Shown: positions 51,896-60,072 of the stretch, in pieces
Layout: each line of letters begins with the position of its first letter
How positions within the stretch are numbered: the first letter of the stretch is position 1
Assembly: GCA_028554795.2 (NCBI GenBank)
Contig: CM068841.1
Location: forward strand, 20,269,308 to 20,333,307
DNA length: 64,000 nucleotides
Source: Sinohyriopsis cumingii
Taxonomy: Eukaryota > Mollusca > Bivalvia > Unionida > Unionidae
Direction of reading: 5' to 3'
The notes under the pieces: generated by a model
Seen by the model: only the letters and a program-made list of their open reading frames with translations
Told to the model about the DNA's origin: nothing
The model's database searches: none
Translations under genes and position numbers: made by a program

Positions 51896-54600
51896 CATTT
51901 GTACATAATCTAACAACTTAGCAAAGCCAATTTAAAGAAGGGAAGTATGCCATTACAACCTCATTACGTTTTATACATGCTAACGTAAGTAACAGTGGCG
52001 ATTCACATTTCAGATTTCATGGTCATGCATGCAGCTGTATACTGGGAACTGGGCTAGATGTAAACGTTCCACCACCAGCACCACCCTCCCAACATAAAAC
52101 AGACGCTCTAAAATTCTCTAACAATAGGGTAAGATGATAAAAACACGCTGAATTATTAATGGGGTTGGTATAATAAAATGGCGAAAGGGAATCAAGATTT
52201 CAAATCGGGATTCTGACCTGGAGTTTATAAAAGCAATGCGACTTCAGCTAGTCTTGATATCGGTTAAGAACGCTTGGGAAAATAATGGATAGGTGAACGT
52301 CCCTGGACACAAGTATTGTACTAGTTATCATAAAGAAATTTATGCATTAAGCAAATCATAAAGTTTATTAACAAAATTCGTTCCTACCTGGAAGTAAAAC
52401 ATAAAGAGTTTGAAATAGAAATAAAATTATTTTGGGTATGGTTGGATCAAAGCTATTTTAGGGCATAAACAGAACAATATATAGGGTTACTAAATATCTG
52501 TCAAAACAGGCTCGTTTGTTTAAAAATTAAAACATAAATTGTGCCAATTTAACATGTATAGACTCATCTTGCTGATACATGTTTCCTTTTTGCCCAGTTT
52601 TGAACATATTTCGTGGTGTTAAACAATTTGTCTCAGATTTGTCCTTTTTTTTTTTCTTTTTTTTTTCTTAAGAATTTGTTATGGTAATAAGTAGGCAGAG
52701 CAGGGTGGATGAGTCGATTTCTCTGGCATGGGGTGGTCAGACGGGTTTAATTTTTGTTGATATGGTGATAAATAAGGGGCTCAGGGTGTATATGTCGTTT
52801 TGCCTCGCAAGAGGTGGTCGGACGGGTGAAGTCTTTGTCGATATGGTAATAAATCAGCTTTATTTTTGGACTCCTTGCAGACTCCCAGCTATATTAGCTG
52901 TTGAGTCTTTGAGAAGACCCCCCATGAGTCCGAAATTTGTAATGGATTTTATATCTTTACGTATCCCCCTCAGATCTGCAGTGTTGTATTTTTATTACAA
53001 GAATTTAGTGACAAAAATGTATTCAAATTGTATTTTAGAATTTGGGCTTAAACTCCCTAACTAATTTGTTGGTACTTGACAAAGTTCCCGGGTTGGTACA
53101 TCGACGTTCCCAATAAAGAGATTATGGGGGTAATACTTCCTTCCTAAGACACAAATCTAACTTCCTTCCTTAGACACAATTCTAAGGGCGGTTCCTCCCA
53201 CCCCCGTCATATAGTAATCTTTTGCCAGAAGATTTCCCTACTGCCCCGTATTTGCTATGTGTTTTATGTTATATTGTGCGTGTGTTTGTGTTAGGGCAGG
53301 CATCTGGTTCACATCTATTGAGTTTTCTAGTTCCCAATACATTTATTGATATAATATCCTTTAAAAAACGGAGAAAAGGAAGGGGAAGTAATTACTTTAT
53401 ATAACGTCCATTTGTTGTTATTAGATATTTCTAGATTAAATTTCCATCTATTTCCTGGAGAGACATTTGTGTGTGCATAAGGAAAAAAAAATAACTCGGA
53501 AAGCAGAACCTTTCTACTGTATTTTGTGTTATGTCTTGTGTGTATTCTGTCTATACTTTGTCCTGCTCAGCTCTCACCCTCATGGATTGGATTTATATTT
53601 TTATTATCCCCATGCGGCTTGACCTGTTTTGGTTGTCTTTTTATTTGTTGTTTTTCATAGGTTTTATTCAATATGTACATAGATCACAAATGTATCACAA
53701 ATATCAACGAGTTTTGGCGTGCACTCATTACATATAATACAATATGCAAAGAAAATACAGGGTTATATGAGGGAATTAATGAATTACACAGACTTTAATT
53801 ATGCAACGAAAGCGATATGATGTTTCAAAGCTGTAAATGAAAGGTATACAATACAATCATGGCATGCGATCATGACATAAAATGTGATACGTACAGTATG
53901 ATATATTCTCTAACATGCGACTGAAATAACGAATCAAAAGGAAGTGTTTCGTCGCCAACTGGAATATAGGTTTTAATATATATTTTTTAGAGTTCAATAT
54001 AGGTGTTATAGCACGTGCTGTACTAAATAAGGATATGGTCAAGAGGTATAAATGTTATAATTTGATGATTAAGCTATTAGATGCATAGTAAATAAATATT
54101 CATTAATGTTGTTACATCGAAAATATTGACATCATAGTGTTTTTTACATCAGAAACTGTGGATAAATACATAAATACTTACGTCTGAGAAATACCTTCAC
54201 TCTTTTTCATTGAAGGAAAGAAGTAAAAATACATAAAAAATTACATCAAGGGAATTCCCCCAAAGCTAAGAAAGGAAACAAGAACGTATATATCAAGGAG
54301 TCGTCTCATTCCTATTAAATGCAAGAACGGTAAAGAAATATTTACATAAATACACGGAATCCCCACCAATATACCCTTTTCTCAACTAAAGATATTTGTG
54401 GGAAAAAAGGAAGGAAGGATACATACATGTTTGCATACGATTACTGGAATCCCATGTAAACTATATTGAATGCCGCGTCCTATGATATTCCTACTAAAAG
54501 CGCCGCCTATTGGAAAAGGTGTGAACTATCTCCCCTTTTTTATTATAAAAGAGTCTGCTATTGTATCGCGATCAATATTAAAATAAGTTAGTATTTTATT
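51894..54600. other. Intergenic DNA with a short duplicated segment
   Basis: At 52681-52860 a segment of about 87 bases with GGTGGTCAGACGGGT / GGTGGTCGGACGGGT and GATATGGTGATAAAT / GATATGGTAATAAAT is duplicated in tandem. The open frame across it (52681-53064) is probably chance. Nothing else was recognised. Confidence 0.45.
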
Positions 54601-54859
54601 TAAGATGGCTTGGGCCAAATGATTTTCAGTGTGACCTTAAATTGTTGTGCTGATAACTGGGAGACTGTTAAACCATTTACTGTCTATATACATTGTGCCA
54701 ATCTACGTTCTTTGTTGCCATATTACTTCAATAATAAACAAGATTATTTCATTAGGGACTTATTGAAATTATGGTCTTTTCTTTGTTGAAATGATTTCTT
54801 TTTATGGTATGTAATTTTATTATACTTCACATCACGTGTAGCTTGTACGACTTTAATTA

Positions 54860-55800
54860 TCACTCTGTTATTGCATTCTGAATATCTTTAAGTCATTTCA
54901 TTCCATTCTACGTCTTTTGGAATCTGAATTCATCATTCCGTTTTCTATTTTTATACTTATTTTATTTAATACCACGTCCATTGGAATCTGAATTCATCAT
55001 TCCATTGAGTTCTTCAAATAATTTCTTTTTGAATACCACGTAATTTGGCATCTGCATTCATCATTCTGTTTTGTTCTTTAAAGCATTTCTTTTCGTTCTA
55101 TGCCATTTTGAATGTGAATTCGTCATTCTGTTTGGGGTCATCCATTAATTATGTCAACAGAATAGAGGGGAGGGGTTTTTAAGAAGTTTTACAATTGTTG
55201 ACATGGGGGAGGGGGAACAAGATAAATTGACGTCAACAATGTTATTTTTTACAATAAATTTAATAAATCAAAAAATAGGAAATTAGTCGGTGCGTTGGTA
55301 TGGCACACACACACTCGCTCGCCCGTCAACAGCCCACCAGTTTAATCCTAAACCGGTTGAGCTCTTGCCAAGGAAGTCATAGTCTTGCATCATCATATTT
55401 TGTTTTTATTCAATGTAGATTGTAGACTGTAGACAGATTAACTACATATGGTTTTAATTTCCATAATTCTATTTTTAGCATAAAAGCCAGCCGTATAAAT
55501 TATTGTTATTTTAAGGGGGGGGTGCAAAAAAAATTTGACATAATTTTATTGGGGGGGGGGGGTCACTGAAAGTTTGACAGTTGTTGACAAGGTGGGGGAG
55601 GGGGGTAAAAAATTGCCTAAAAAATGTTGATATAATTAATCATTTCACGCTACGTAATATCTTTGAATACCCCGTTATTTTGAATCTTAAGTTATCATTC
55701 CGTTTTATTCATTATATCAATTTATTTAATGCGTCATTTAAAATCTAAATTCATCATAATTTGCTGGGTTAAATCATTTCATTTCATACTACTTCATTGG
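54860..55800. repeat. Degenerate tandem repeat (~65-base unit) split by a MITE
   Basis: Units carry TACCACGT..TTGGAATCTGAATTCATCATTCCGTTTT with moderate divergence. About four units lie left of 55133. At least two more lie right of about 55645. The MITE between them shows that the array existed before the insertion. Confidence 0.65.
55133..55644. mobile_element. Non-autonomous DNA transposon (MITE-like)
   Basis: The left end GGGTCATCCATTAATTATGT plus CAACA and the right end TGTTGATATAATTAAT are inverted repeats; the outermost bases of the right end appear lost. Subterminal blocks GTTGACATGGGGGAGGGGG and GTTGACAAGGTGGGGGAGGG flank the core. GGGTCATCCATxAAxTA ends are known from widespread animal DNA transposons, but I do not assign a superfamily. 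Confidence 0.5.
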
Positions 55801-55882
55801 ATTAATGTGATTTTGGCGGTGACGGCTGCCCATGCTTCCTCATTGGACTAATGCAACTTTGGCGGCGACAGCTGCCCATACA
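55795..55882. repeat. Two-copy 45-base tandem repeat
   Basis: CATTGGATTAATGTGATTTT and CATTGGACTAATGCAACTTT each continue with GGCGGYGACRGCTGCCCAT. Two imperfect copies. Confidence 0.8.
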
Positions 55883-56059
55883 ACTCTCACTATTAGACAC
55901 ATATTACCAAAAAGTAGATGAGGTAACTGATTTTGTGTCAAAAGAGAACAGCCCACGTGTTAGATTTATGTGAAGCATTTCTAAGTATAGATGCACAAAA
56001 TAATGAGCTCAGTATAGACTGAAATTGAAAAAAAAAAAGAAACAATAGAAACTATTGAT

Positions 56060-56064
<5 letters not shown>

Positions 56065-56141
<77 letters not shown>
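56065..56141. repeat. (TA)n microsatellite
   Basis: Uninterrupted TA run left of the preserved Polinton. Confidence 0.97.
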
Positions 56142-56143
<2 letters not shown>

Positions 56144-56259
56144 CGGTCAGATTTCCTATCAACAAAGAAAAGATTTTGATCAGTCAGTCAGTCAGTTTAA
56201 GTCAATATGGATCCAAATCAGTTTTACCTCATCAGAATCAATGCTGATAGTAGTGAAGT

Positions 56260-56480
56260 GGGGCACTAGAGCGACAATGGGAATTAGCATTACAGACCCC
56301 CCCCCCCGGGCAAATATAGCGACAAGGGAAATTTAACATGGAGAAAAATCGTGGGCAAATATAGCGACAAGGGAAATTTAACATGGAGAAAAAAATCGTG
56401 GGCAAATATAGCGACAAGGGGAATTGAACATGGGAGGAATAAAGTGTGGGTCTATCTAGGGACAAGGGGGAATTGAACAT
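56260..56480. repeat. 45-48-base tandem repeat beside the first stem-loop, ~5 copies
   Basis: The unit contains GGGCAAATATAGCGACAAGG and GAAATTTAACATGGAGAAAA. Three copies are nearly identical; the outer ones are diverged. The array begins about 60 bases beyond the histone-type stem-loop at 56569 and may mark the end region of the element. Confidence 0.85.
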
Positions 56481-56541
56481 GGGATTTTTTTTTATCTTTT
56501 TTTTAAATTTTTTTTTAAAAAAAAGGGGTAGGCAATGGAAA

Positions 56542-56561
56542 GTCATTCTCTTTTCGAGAAA
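56542..56561 (-). promoter_or_regulatory. Histone-downstream-element-like purine stretch, gene 1
   Basis: On the - strand TTTCTCGAAAAGAGAATGAC follows the stem-loop at 56569-56584 after about 7 bases. In metazoan histone genes a purine-rich element (GAAAGA/AAAGAGAG type) at this place pairs with U7 snRNA. The identification is by position and composition. Confidence 0.55.
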
Positions 56562-56568
56562 TATGGGT

Positions 56569-56584
56569 GGCCCTGAAAAGGGCC
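56569..56584 (-). terminator. Histone-type 3' stem-loop, small gene 1
   Basis: On the - strand GGCCCTTTTCAGGGCC forms a perfect 6-bp stem with TTTC loop, preceded by CCAAA and followed by ACCCA. This is the full consensus of replication-dependent histone mRNA 3' ends (AAAGGCYCTTTTCAGRGCCACCCA). It begins 25 bases after the stop of the gene at 56610-56984, the usual histone distance. No AATAAA lies between stop and stem-loop. Confidence 0.88.
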
Positions 56585-56609
56585 TTTGGTTTTTCTTCTT
56601 CTTTTGCTT

Positions 56610-56984
56610 CTAATTTCTTCTTTTTCTCCACCAACTTCTTATTTTCTCTCCTACACTCTTTCTCTTCTTTTTTTTCTCCTCCTCTTCTTTCTTCTCCTCC
56701 TCTTCTTTCTTCCTCTTCTCATTTTCTTCTTCTTTTTCAATTTTTTCGTTCCATGCTCTTATCCTTATCCTTTCCTCTTCATCCTCCTTCTCCTCCTTTA
56801 TTTCTTTCATCACACCACTTATCATGTCCTTTACTTTTCTTAAGTTGTTAATCTCCATTTTTACTCTATGCGGACTATAAGAATAGTGGTCTTCATTTAG
56901 TCTCACTAGCATTTGTTCCATCATGCCCAAATTGTCAATGACGTCTTGCAATGTTTGCAATTTATCGAGGTGGTTTGAAGCCAT
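56610..56984 (-). CDS. Polinton small gene 1: charged coiled-coil protein, 124 aa
   Basis: The ATG at 56984 opens MASNHLDKLQTLQDVIDNLG, an amphipathic helical N-terminal half of about 60 residues. A very long Glu/Lys-rich coiled-coil-like stretch follows (about residues 62-108), ending in a basic-aromatic tail SWWRKRRN. I recognise no family. It has its own TATA promoter (57025-57064) and a histone-type stem-loop 25 bases after its stop, shared with the two following small genes. The helical, highly charged make-up suggests a protein-protein or nucleic-acid binding accessory role; this is inference. The purine-rich coding strand makes the opposite strand open too (Ser/Leu/Phe), which I reject. 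Confidence 0.65.
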   Translation of the reverse strand: MASNHLDKLQTLQDVIDNLGMMEQMLVRLNEDHYSYSPHRVKMEINNLRKVKDMISGVMKEIKEEKEDEEERIRIRAWNEKIEKEEENEKRKKEEEEKKEEEEKKKKRKSVGEKIRSWWRKRRN

Positions 56985-57010
56985 CTTCTCTGTAGAATGG
57001 TTTGAACGAC

Positions 57011-57064
57011 GAATACTGTGGGTTCTTATACGAAAAGCGCGGACGTGATGGAAAACATCCCCCT
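57011..57064 (-). promoter_or_regulatory. Promoter of small gene 1 (upstream element + TATA)
   Basis: On the - strand the element AGGGGGATGTTTTCCATCAC plus GTCCGCGC (57037-57064) is followed by TATAAG (57030-57025). A CAGT lies at 57018, closer to the TATA than in promoters 2 and 3. The ATG follows at 56984. Confidence 0.7.
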
Positions 57065-57072
57065 AAGACATA

Positions 57073-57134
57073 AAAATTGATCTTACCTAGATCATGACCA
57101 AACAACGCGCGGACGTGAAGGAAAAACATCCCCC
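57073..57134 (-). promoter_or_regulatory. Second upstream element and GATCT/AGATC palindrome, promoter 1
   Basis: A second copy of the element (57107-57134, - strand GGGGATGTTTTTCCTTCACG TCCGCGC) lies about 70 bases upstream of the first. Between them GATCTTACCTAGATC (about 57079-57093) is a palindrome with GATCT/AGATC arms and a 5-base spacer. The same pair of element and palindrome recurs upstream of gene 2 (57799-57895). Confidence 0.6.
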
Positions 57135-57349
57135 TACTTTTTCATTTCATATAATAAAACCCAAACTATACTTTCTTATTTCATATAATAAAACCCAAAC
57201 TATACTCTCCACATACGCTAAGAAACCCATAATCTACTATTCACACAAACATACCTGAGCTCTTACAAACACTAACACACAAACACATACCCTCACACTA
57301 TGAAAAGAAGAGTCAGTGTTTATATGCACACATTGGCAAATTGATGGTT

Positions 57350-57363
57350 ATTTCTTTTCTAGA
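57350..57363 (-). promoter_or_regulatory. Histone-downstream-element-like stretch, gene 2
   Basis: The - strand TCTAGAAAAGAAAT follows the stem-loop at 57373-57388 after about 10 bases. It is identical to the stretch after the gene 3 stem-loop. Confidence 0.5.
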
Positions 57364-57372
57364 GTATTGGGT

Positions 57373-57388
57373 AGCCCTGAAAAGGGCT
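57373..57388 (-). terminator. Histone-type 3' stem-loop, small gene 2
   Basis: The - strand AGCCCTTTTCAGGGCT forms a 6-bp stem with TTTC loop, followed by ACCCA. It begins 35 bases after the stop of the gene at 57424. The stem pairs perfectly; its outer pair is A-T rather than G-C as in gene 1. Confidence 0.85.
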
Positions 57389-57423
57389 GCTGGTTTTTTT
57401 TTTTTAACTCCAGATGCACCTAT

Positions 57424-57699
57424 CTAATGATGGCACCTTCCTGGCCTGGCGCCACACACGCATCTTCTTCCCCAGTCTCCTTTCACCTTTGTTCTTGGGA
57501 GTGCAGAGGCGGGATATGTGGCTTCAGAATCCCAATTTTCTGTCTCTGGGATTCTGAAATTTCCTCTCTCCTCTTCTTTGTTTCTTCTCTCCTCCTCTTC
57601 TTTTCTTCTTCTTTCCTCCTCCTCTTTCATCCTTGCTTCTTCGACAATGGCCTCCGCGGCCAGTTCATTTAGTATGCGCCTGGCATATTCCAGGTGCAT
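57424..57699 (-). CDS. Polinton small gene 2: charged helical protein, about 91 aa
   Basis: The first ATG in this frame is at 57699 (MHLEYARRILNELAAEAIVE). Residues 1-25 look helical, then a Glu/Arg/Lys-rich coiled coil runs to about residue 48. The tail has Trp, Pro and three Cys (GRRCVCGARPGRCHH). An upstream ATG at 57738 in another frame opens only a short peptide, so either leaky scanning or a frame break near the start is possible. It shares promoter element, spacer and 3' stem-loop with genes 1 and 3, which makes the three a repeated cassette. Function unknown. Confidence 0.5.
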   Translation of the reverse strand: MHLEYARRILNELAAEAIVEEARMKEEEERRRKEEEERRNKEEERGNFRIPETENWDSEATYPASALPRTKVKGDWGRRCVCGARPGRCHH

Positions 57700-57762
57700 C
57701 TGGAGTTCTAGCAGTTTCACAATTCTTGGTATTCATTGTTTTGTCAACGAATGAACAGGGTA

Positions 57763-57826
57763 GCTAGACTGTCCAGCGAGTTTCAATTTATAGTGAAAGC
57801 ACGGACGTGAAGGAAAACATCCCCCT
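57763..57826 (-). promoter_or_regulatory. Promoter of small gene 2 (element + TATAAA + CAGTCT)
   Basis: - strand order: AGGGGGATGTTTTCCTTCAC plus GTCCGTGC (57799-57826), TATAAA (57792-57787), CAGTCTAGC starting at 57771, 21 bases from the TATA start. A partial second copy of the element lies near 57873-57895, with the GATCT/AGATC palindrome between. Confidence 0.72.
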
Positions 57827-58197
57827 AAAAACATAAAATTGATCTTACCTAGATCATGACCAAAGAAACAACGCGCGGACCTAAAAGAAACACTCACTCA
57901 CTTTTTTATGCTACCCATTCCTATTCTAAAAATTTTTTTCATTAATCACTTCAATAGACTATCCACATACGCAAAGCAATCCAATCCAACCCCAAATCTA
58001 CTCTCCCCACACCTCAAACAGCCTAAAAAAAAAACAAAACAAACATCATATTAATCTACTATCCACACCAACGTACGTGAGCACTTACAAACACACAATC
58101 TTATACACAAACACATACACTCACATTTTTTAAAAAAGAGTTAGTGTTTATATTCACACTACTCTACCTACATACACATTGGGCAAATTGATGGTTA

Positions 58198-58211
58198 TTT
58201 CTTTTCTAGAG
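58198..58211 (-). promoter_or_regulatory. Histone-downstream-element-like stretch, gene 3
   Basis: The - strand TCTAGAAAAGAAAT follows the stem-loop at 58221-58236, with the same spacing and sequence as in gene 2. Confidence 0.5.
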
Positions 58212-58220
58212 TATTGGGGT

Positions 58221-58236
58221 AGTCCTGAAAAGGGCT
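58221..58236 (-). terminator. Histone-type 3' stem-loop, small gene 3 (one mismatch)
   Basis: The - strand AGCCCTTTTCAGGACT has the TTTC loop and flanking ACCCC but one C-A mismatch in the stem. It begins 46 bases after the stop at 58283. The flanking sequence is nearly identical to that of gene 2, so the two 3' ends are duplicates, one slightly decayed. Confidence 0.75.
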
Positions 58237-58282
58237 GTTTTTTTGTTTTTGTTTTTTTTTTTGTTTGCTATGGCAATCTTTT

Positions 58283-58645
58283 TTAGTTTCTAAGAATGCA
58301 ATGTCCTCTGAGGATAGACTTTCTGGCGATAGGTCTGCTTCTTCGGAAAGAGAAGAAGAACTCTTTGGTGTCGATACGACAATCGACAAAGCCTCTGTCA
58401 GGTTCAGGTTGCTGCTGCTGTTGTTGTTGTTGTTGTTGCTGTTGCTGCTGTCTCTGAAGTCTGTACTTCTCTGTCCATTCTTCTTTCTCCCTGTTCACTT
58501 CTTCTCTGAAGAGCTCTTCTATCAGGTCTTCAGTGACTTTTAACATTCTCACATTCTCTATTTCTTCTGGCTTCGGTATCAGACTGTGTCTGACCCTATG
58601 CAAATTCACGTAGGATTCGTTTAGCTTAGCTAGTTTGGAGCACAT
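58283..58645 (-). CDS. Polinton small gene 3: polyglutamine coiled-coil protein, about 120 aa
   Basis: The frame stays open from 58765, but its first 40 codons run through the promoter element and TATA-like box, so I place the start at the ATG at 58645 (MCSKLAKLNESYVNLHRVRH). A helical, charged segment (residues 20-70) leads into a run of about 15 Gln and a basic C terminus. After the Gln run another frame (to 58195) reads a Ser/Glu-rich stretch (STPKSSSSLSEEADLSPESL) that looks more protein-like, so a frame change in or near the repeat is possible; that frame would read through the stem-loop. No known family. It is the first gene after the protease and has its own promoter. Confidence 0.5.
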   Translation of the reverse strand: MCSKLAKLNESYVNLHRVRHSLIPKPEEIENVRMLKVTEDLIEELFREEVNREKEEWTEKYRLQRQQQQQQQQQQQQQQPEPDRGFVDCRIDTKEFFFSFRRSRPIARKSILRGHCILRN

Positions 58646-58674
58646 CTTCGTAGGAGGATGAGTCGACAATGGAT

Positions 58675-58738
58675 GGTTAGACTGGAAACAACCCCGGTTC
58701 TTAAAGTCAAAGCGCGGACGTGAAGGAAAACATCCCCC
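58675..58738 (-). promoter_or_regulatory. Promoter of small gene 3 (element + TTTAAG + CCAGTCT)
   Basis: - strand order: GGGGGATGTTTTCCTTCACG plus TCCGCGC (58712-58738), TTTAAG (58705-58700, a weak TATA), CAGTCTAACC starting at 58684, 21 bases from the TATA start. Only one copy of the element is seen here. Confidence 0.68.
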
Positions 58739-58866
58739 ACACGGATTTCGAGTCGCAACATTCAATGAGTGTCATGAGAGGGATAGTAAGAAGTCAAAGA
58801 GCATCAATCAAACATTCTTATAGCTAAACAAAAGGCAAAGGCATTTTGTTTCAAAATACAACATTT

Positions 58867-58872
58867 TTTATT
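58867..58872 (-). terminator. Poly(A) signal AATAAA after the protease gene
   Basis: AATAAA on the - strand 119 bases after the protease stop. It is the only canonical signal I see after the compact structural block, so it probably serves the whole block. Confidence 0.6.
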
Positions 58873-58991
58873 CAATAATCACTTAACACTAACCAACAAC
58901 TTTAACATATTTTAAACAATAATCCAACATTATAACATCAAATATTTTTTTTCTTCAAAAAAATGACAAACATTTTTTCTCAATTCACACT

Positions 58992-59552
58992 CTACTTTAA
59001 ACAGGGCTGACAACGTTGTGAATGAAATTGTGATTTCCACTGTTGGAAATCATTAGGCCGTTGATGGACACTACGTTTCCTAGCTTGAGACAAAAGATAA
59101 GCATAATGGTCACAAAACCATCGATCTACTTTCACATCGTTTCTATTAGAAGAACGAGGATCAAAATGCGACACTAAATGTTCTAAGGAATAGCCCAGGC
59201 TGCGATGATGCAGAAAATACACACAGTACTGTCCACACACCAAGGAATCTGTGCCTTGTAATTTCACATTATTGAATCGGGTGGTTTGAGCATTTCTTCT
59301 CATAAAGTCGATGATATCGTCTTCCAAAGGGGGCAATCCGTACGAATCGAAATATTCCACACATCCTTCTTGAGGAAAGTAGACGGCTACCCAGTGGGTT
59401 CCTGGGAGATGACTGTCGTCCGTGTTGATCACGTAAGCTAGATGGTCTTGAGGTTTGCGATGAGGAAGTTCATTTTTAGCACAGACGAGAGGATTCCAAG
59501 AAGCCGTATACGAACTGTGGTTCAAAAGGTAATAAAGTTCCCAGGTATCCAT
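58992..59552 (-). CDS. Adenain-like cysteine protease, about 186 aa
   Basis: Polintons, like adenoviruses, encode a C5-type cysteine protease that matures virion proteins. Counting from the ATG at 59552 (MDTWELYYLL), the catalytic His is in GTHWVAVYF (H53), the acid in EYFDSYG (D69), and the oxyanion Gln and nucleophile in LQGTDSLVCGQYC (Q99, C106). The spacing Q-x6-C equals that of adenain. Length is close to the ~200 residues of the family. The frame is open 10 codons further upstream with a GTG, but homology within the window (the + strand remnant) gives no support for a longer start. It follows the 161-aa gene by 26 bases and precedes an AATAAA. All active-site residues are present and the frame is intact. 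Confidence 0.92.
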   Translation of the reverse strand: MDTWELYYLLNHSSYTASWNPLVCAKNELPHRKPQDHLAYVINTDDSHLPGTHWVAVYFPQEGCVEYFDSYGLPPLEDDIIDFMRRNAQTTRFNNVKLQGTDSLVCGQYCVYFLHHRSLGYSLEHLVSHFDPRSSNRNDVKVDRWFCDHYAYLLSQARKRSVHQRPNDFQQWKSQFHSQRCQPCLK

Positions 59553-59578
59553 TTGTGTGTTGTTTTTTTGTTTCTTCT

Positions 59579-60064
59579 TCACAGGTAATAATACGTTGTC
59601 AATTCGATCCTGACTTTTTGCTTGAAAATGTCTGACGAATAACCGTTTCTTCGTTTCGTCTCCTCACTCTGATTCAGGAGAGCTTCGATACGATGGATCT
59701 CTTGAGTGGTTAATGGTGGACAAGAATGCTCACGCAAGTCTTTATACCACTGGTGCCACACGTCTTCGTCTGAGATGAGACTCCAAGCATCGTCCAGATA
59801 TTCGTCCAATTTTTCTTCTTGACTTAACATCAGGCATTTATCGTGTTGAATTTGACTGGGATGATCGTTTTGACATCCATAGCAATTTTTCTTGATCAAT
59901 TCCGTCATTTTTTCCGCCAAGTGTTTAGCAAAACAGCAGACTAAATGGGCTTCTTGTTCTGGCCATCTCGACTTCATCATGATCACTTCTTCTTCTTTCA
60001 CAGTCTCCTCACATTTCATGTCCAAAGTTTCTCCACTAGGTAAAGAGGGATAACAGTCTTCCAT
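59579..60064 (-). CDS. Conserved-looking Polinton protein of unknown function, 161 aa
   Basis: It starts at the ATG at 60064, 5 bases after the capsid-like stop, and ends 26 bases before the protease ATG. The N terminus is acidic. A Cys/His cluster lies around residues 44-78: CC, then NCYGCQNDHPSQIQHDKC, which could bind zinc (C-x2-C, H, H, C). An acidic helical part with Trp follows (LDDAWSLISDEDVWHQW), and the end is LTTYYYL. I believe related proteins accompany capsid genes in other invertebrate elements of this type but cannot name a function. No P-loop is present, so it is not the packaging ATPase. No counterpart was found in the decayed + strand element. Confidence 0.75.
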   Translation of the reverse strand: MEDCYPSLPSGETLDMKCEETVKEEEVIMMKSRWPEQEAHLVCCFAKHLAEKMTELIKKNCYGCQNDHPSQIQHDKCLMLSQEEKLDEYLDDAWSLISDEDVWHQWYKDLREHSCPPLTTQEIHRIEALLNQSEETKRRNGYSSDIFKQKVRIELTTYYYL

Positions 60065-60072
60065 GACTTCTA

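Noticed and set aside
56567-56851. Ser/Phe/Leu-rich + strand frames opposite small gene 1
   Set aside because: Mirror image of the Glu/Lys-rich coding strand. The promoter and stem-loop support the - strand.
57518-57754. + strand frame opposite small gene 2
   Set aside because: Shadow of the purine-rich - strand gene, without promoter or 3' signal.
58646-58765. N-terminal extension of small gene 3
   Set aside because: These codons run through the promoter element and TATA-like box. The ATG at 58645 is the better start.
59553-59582. Protease start 10 codons upstream
   Set aside because: It would need a GTG start. The ATG at 59552 gives a normal-length protease.
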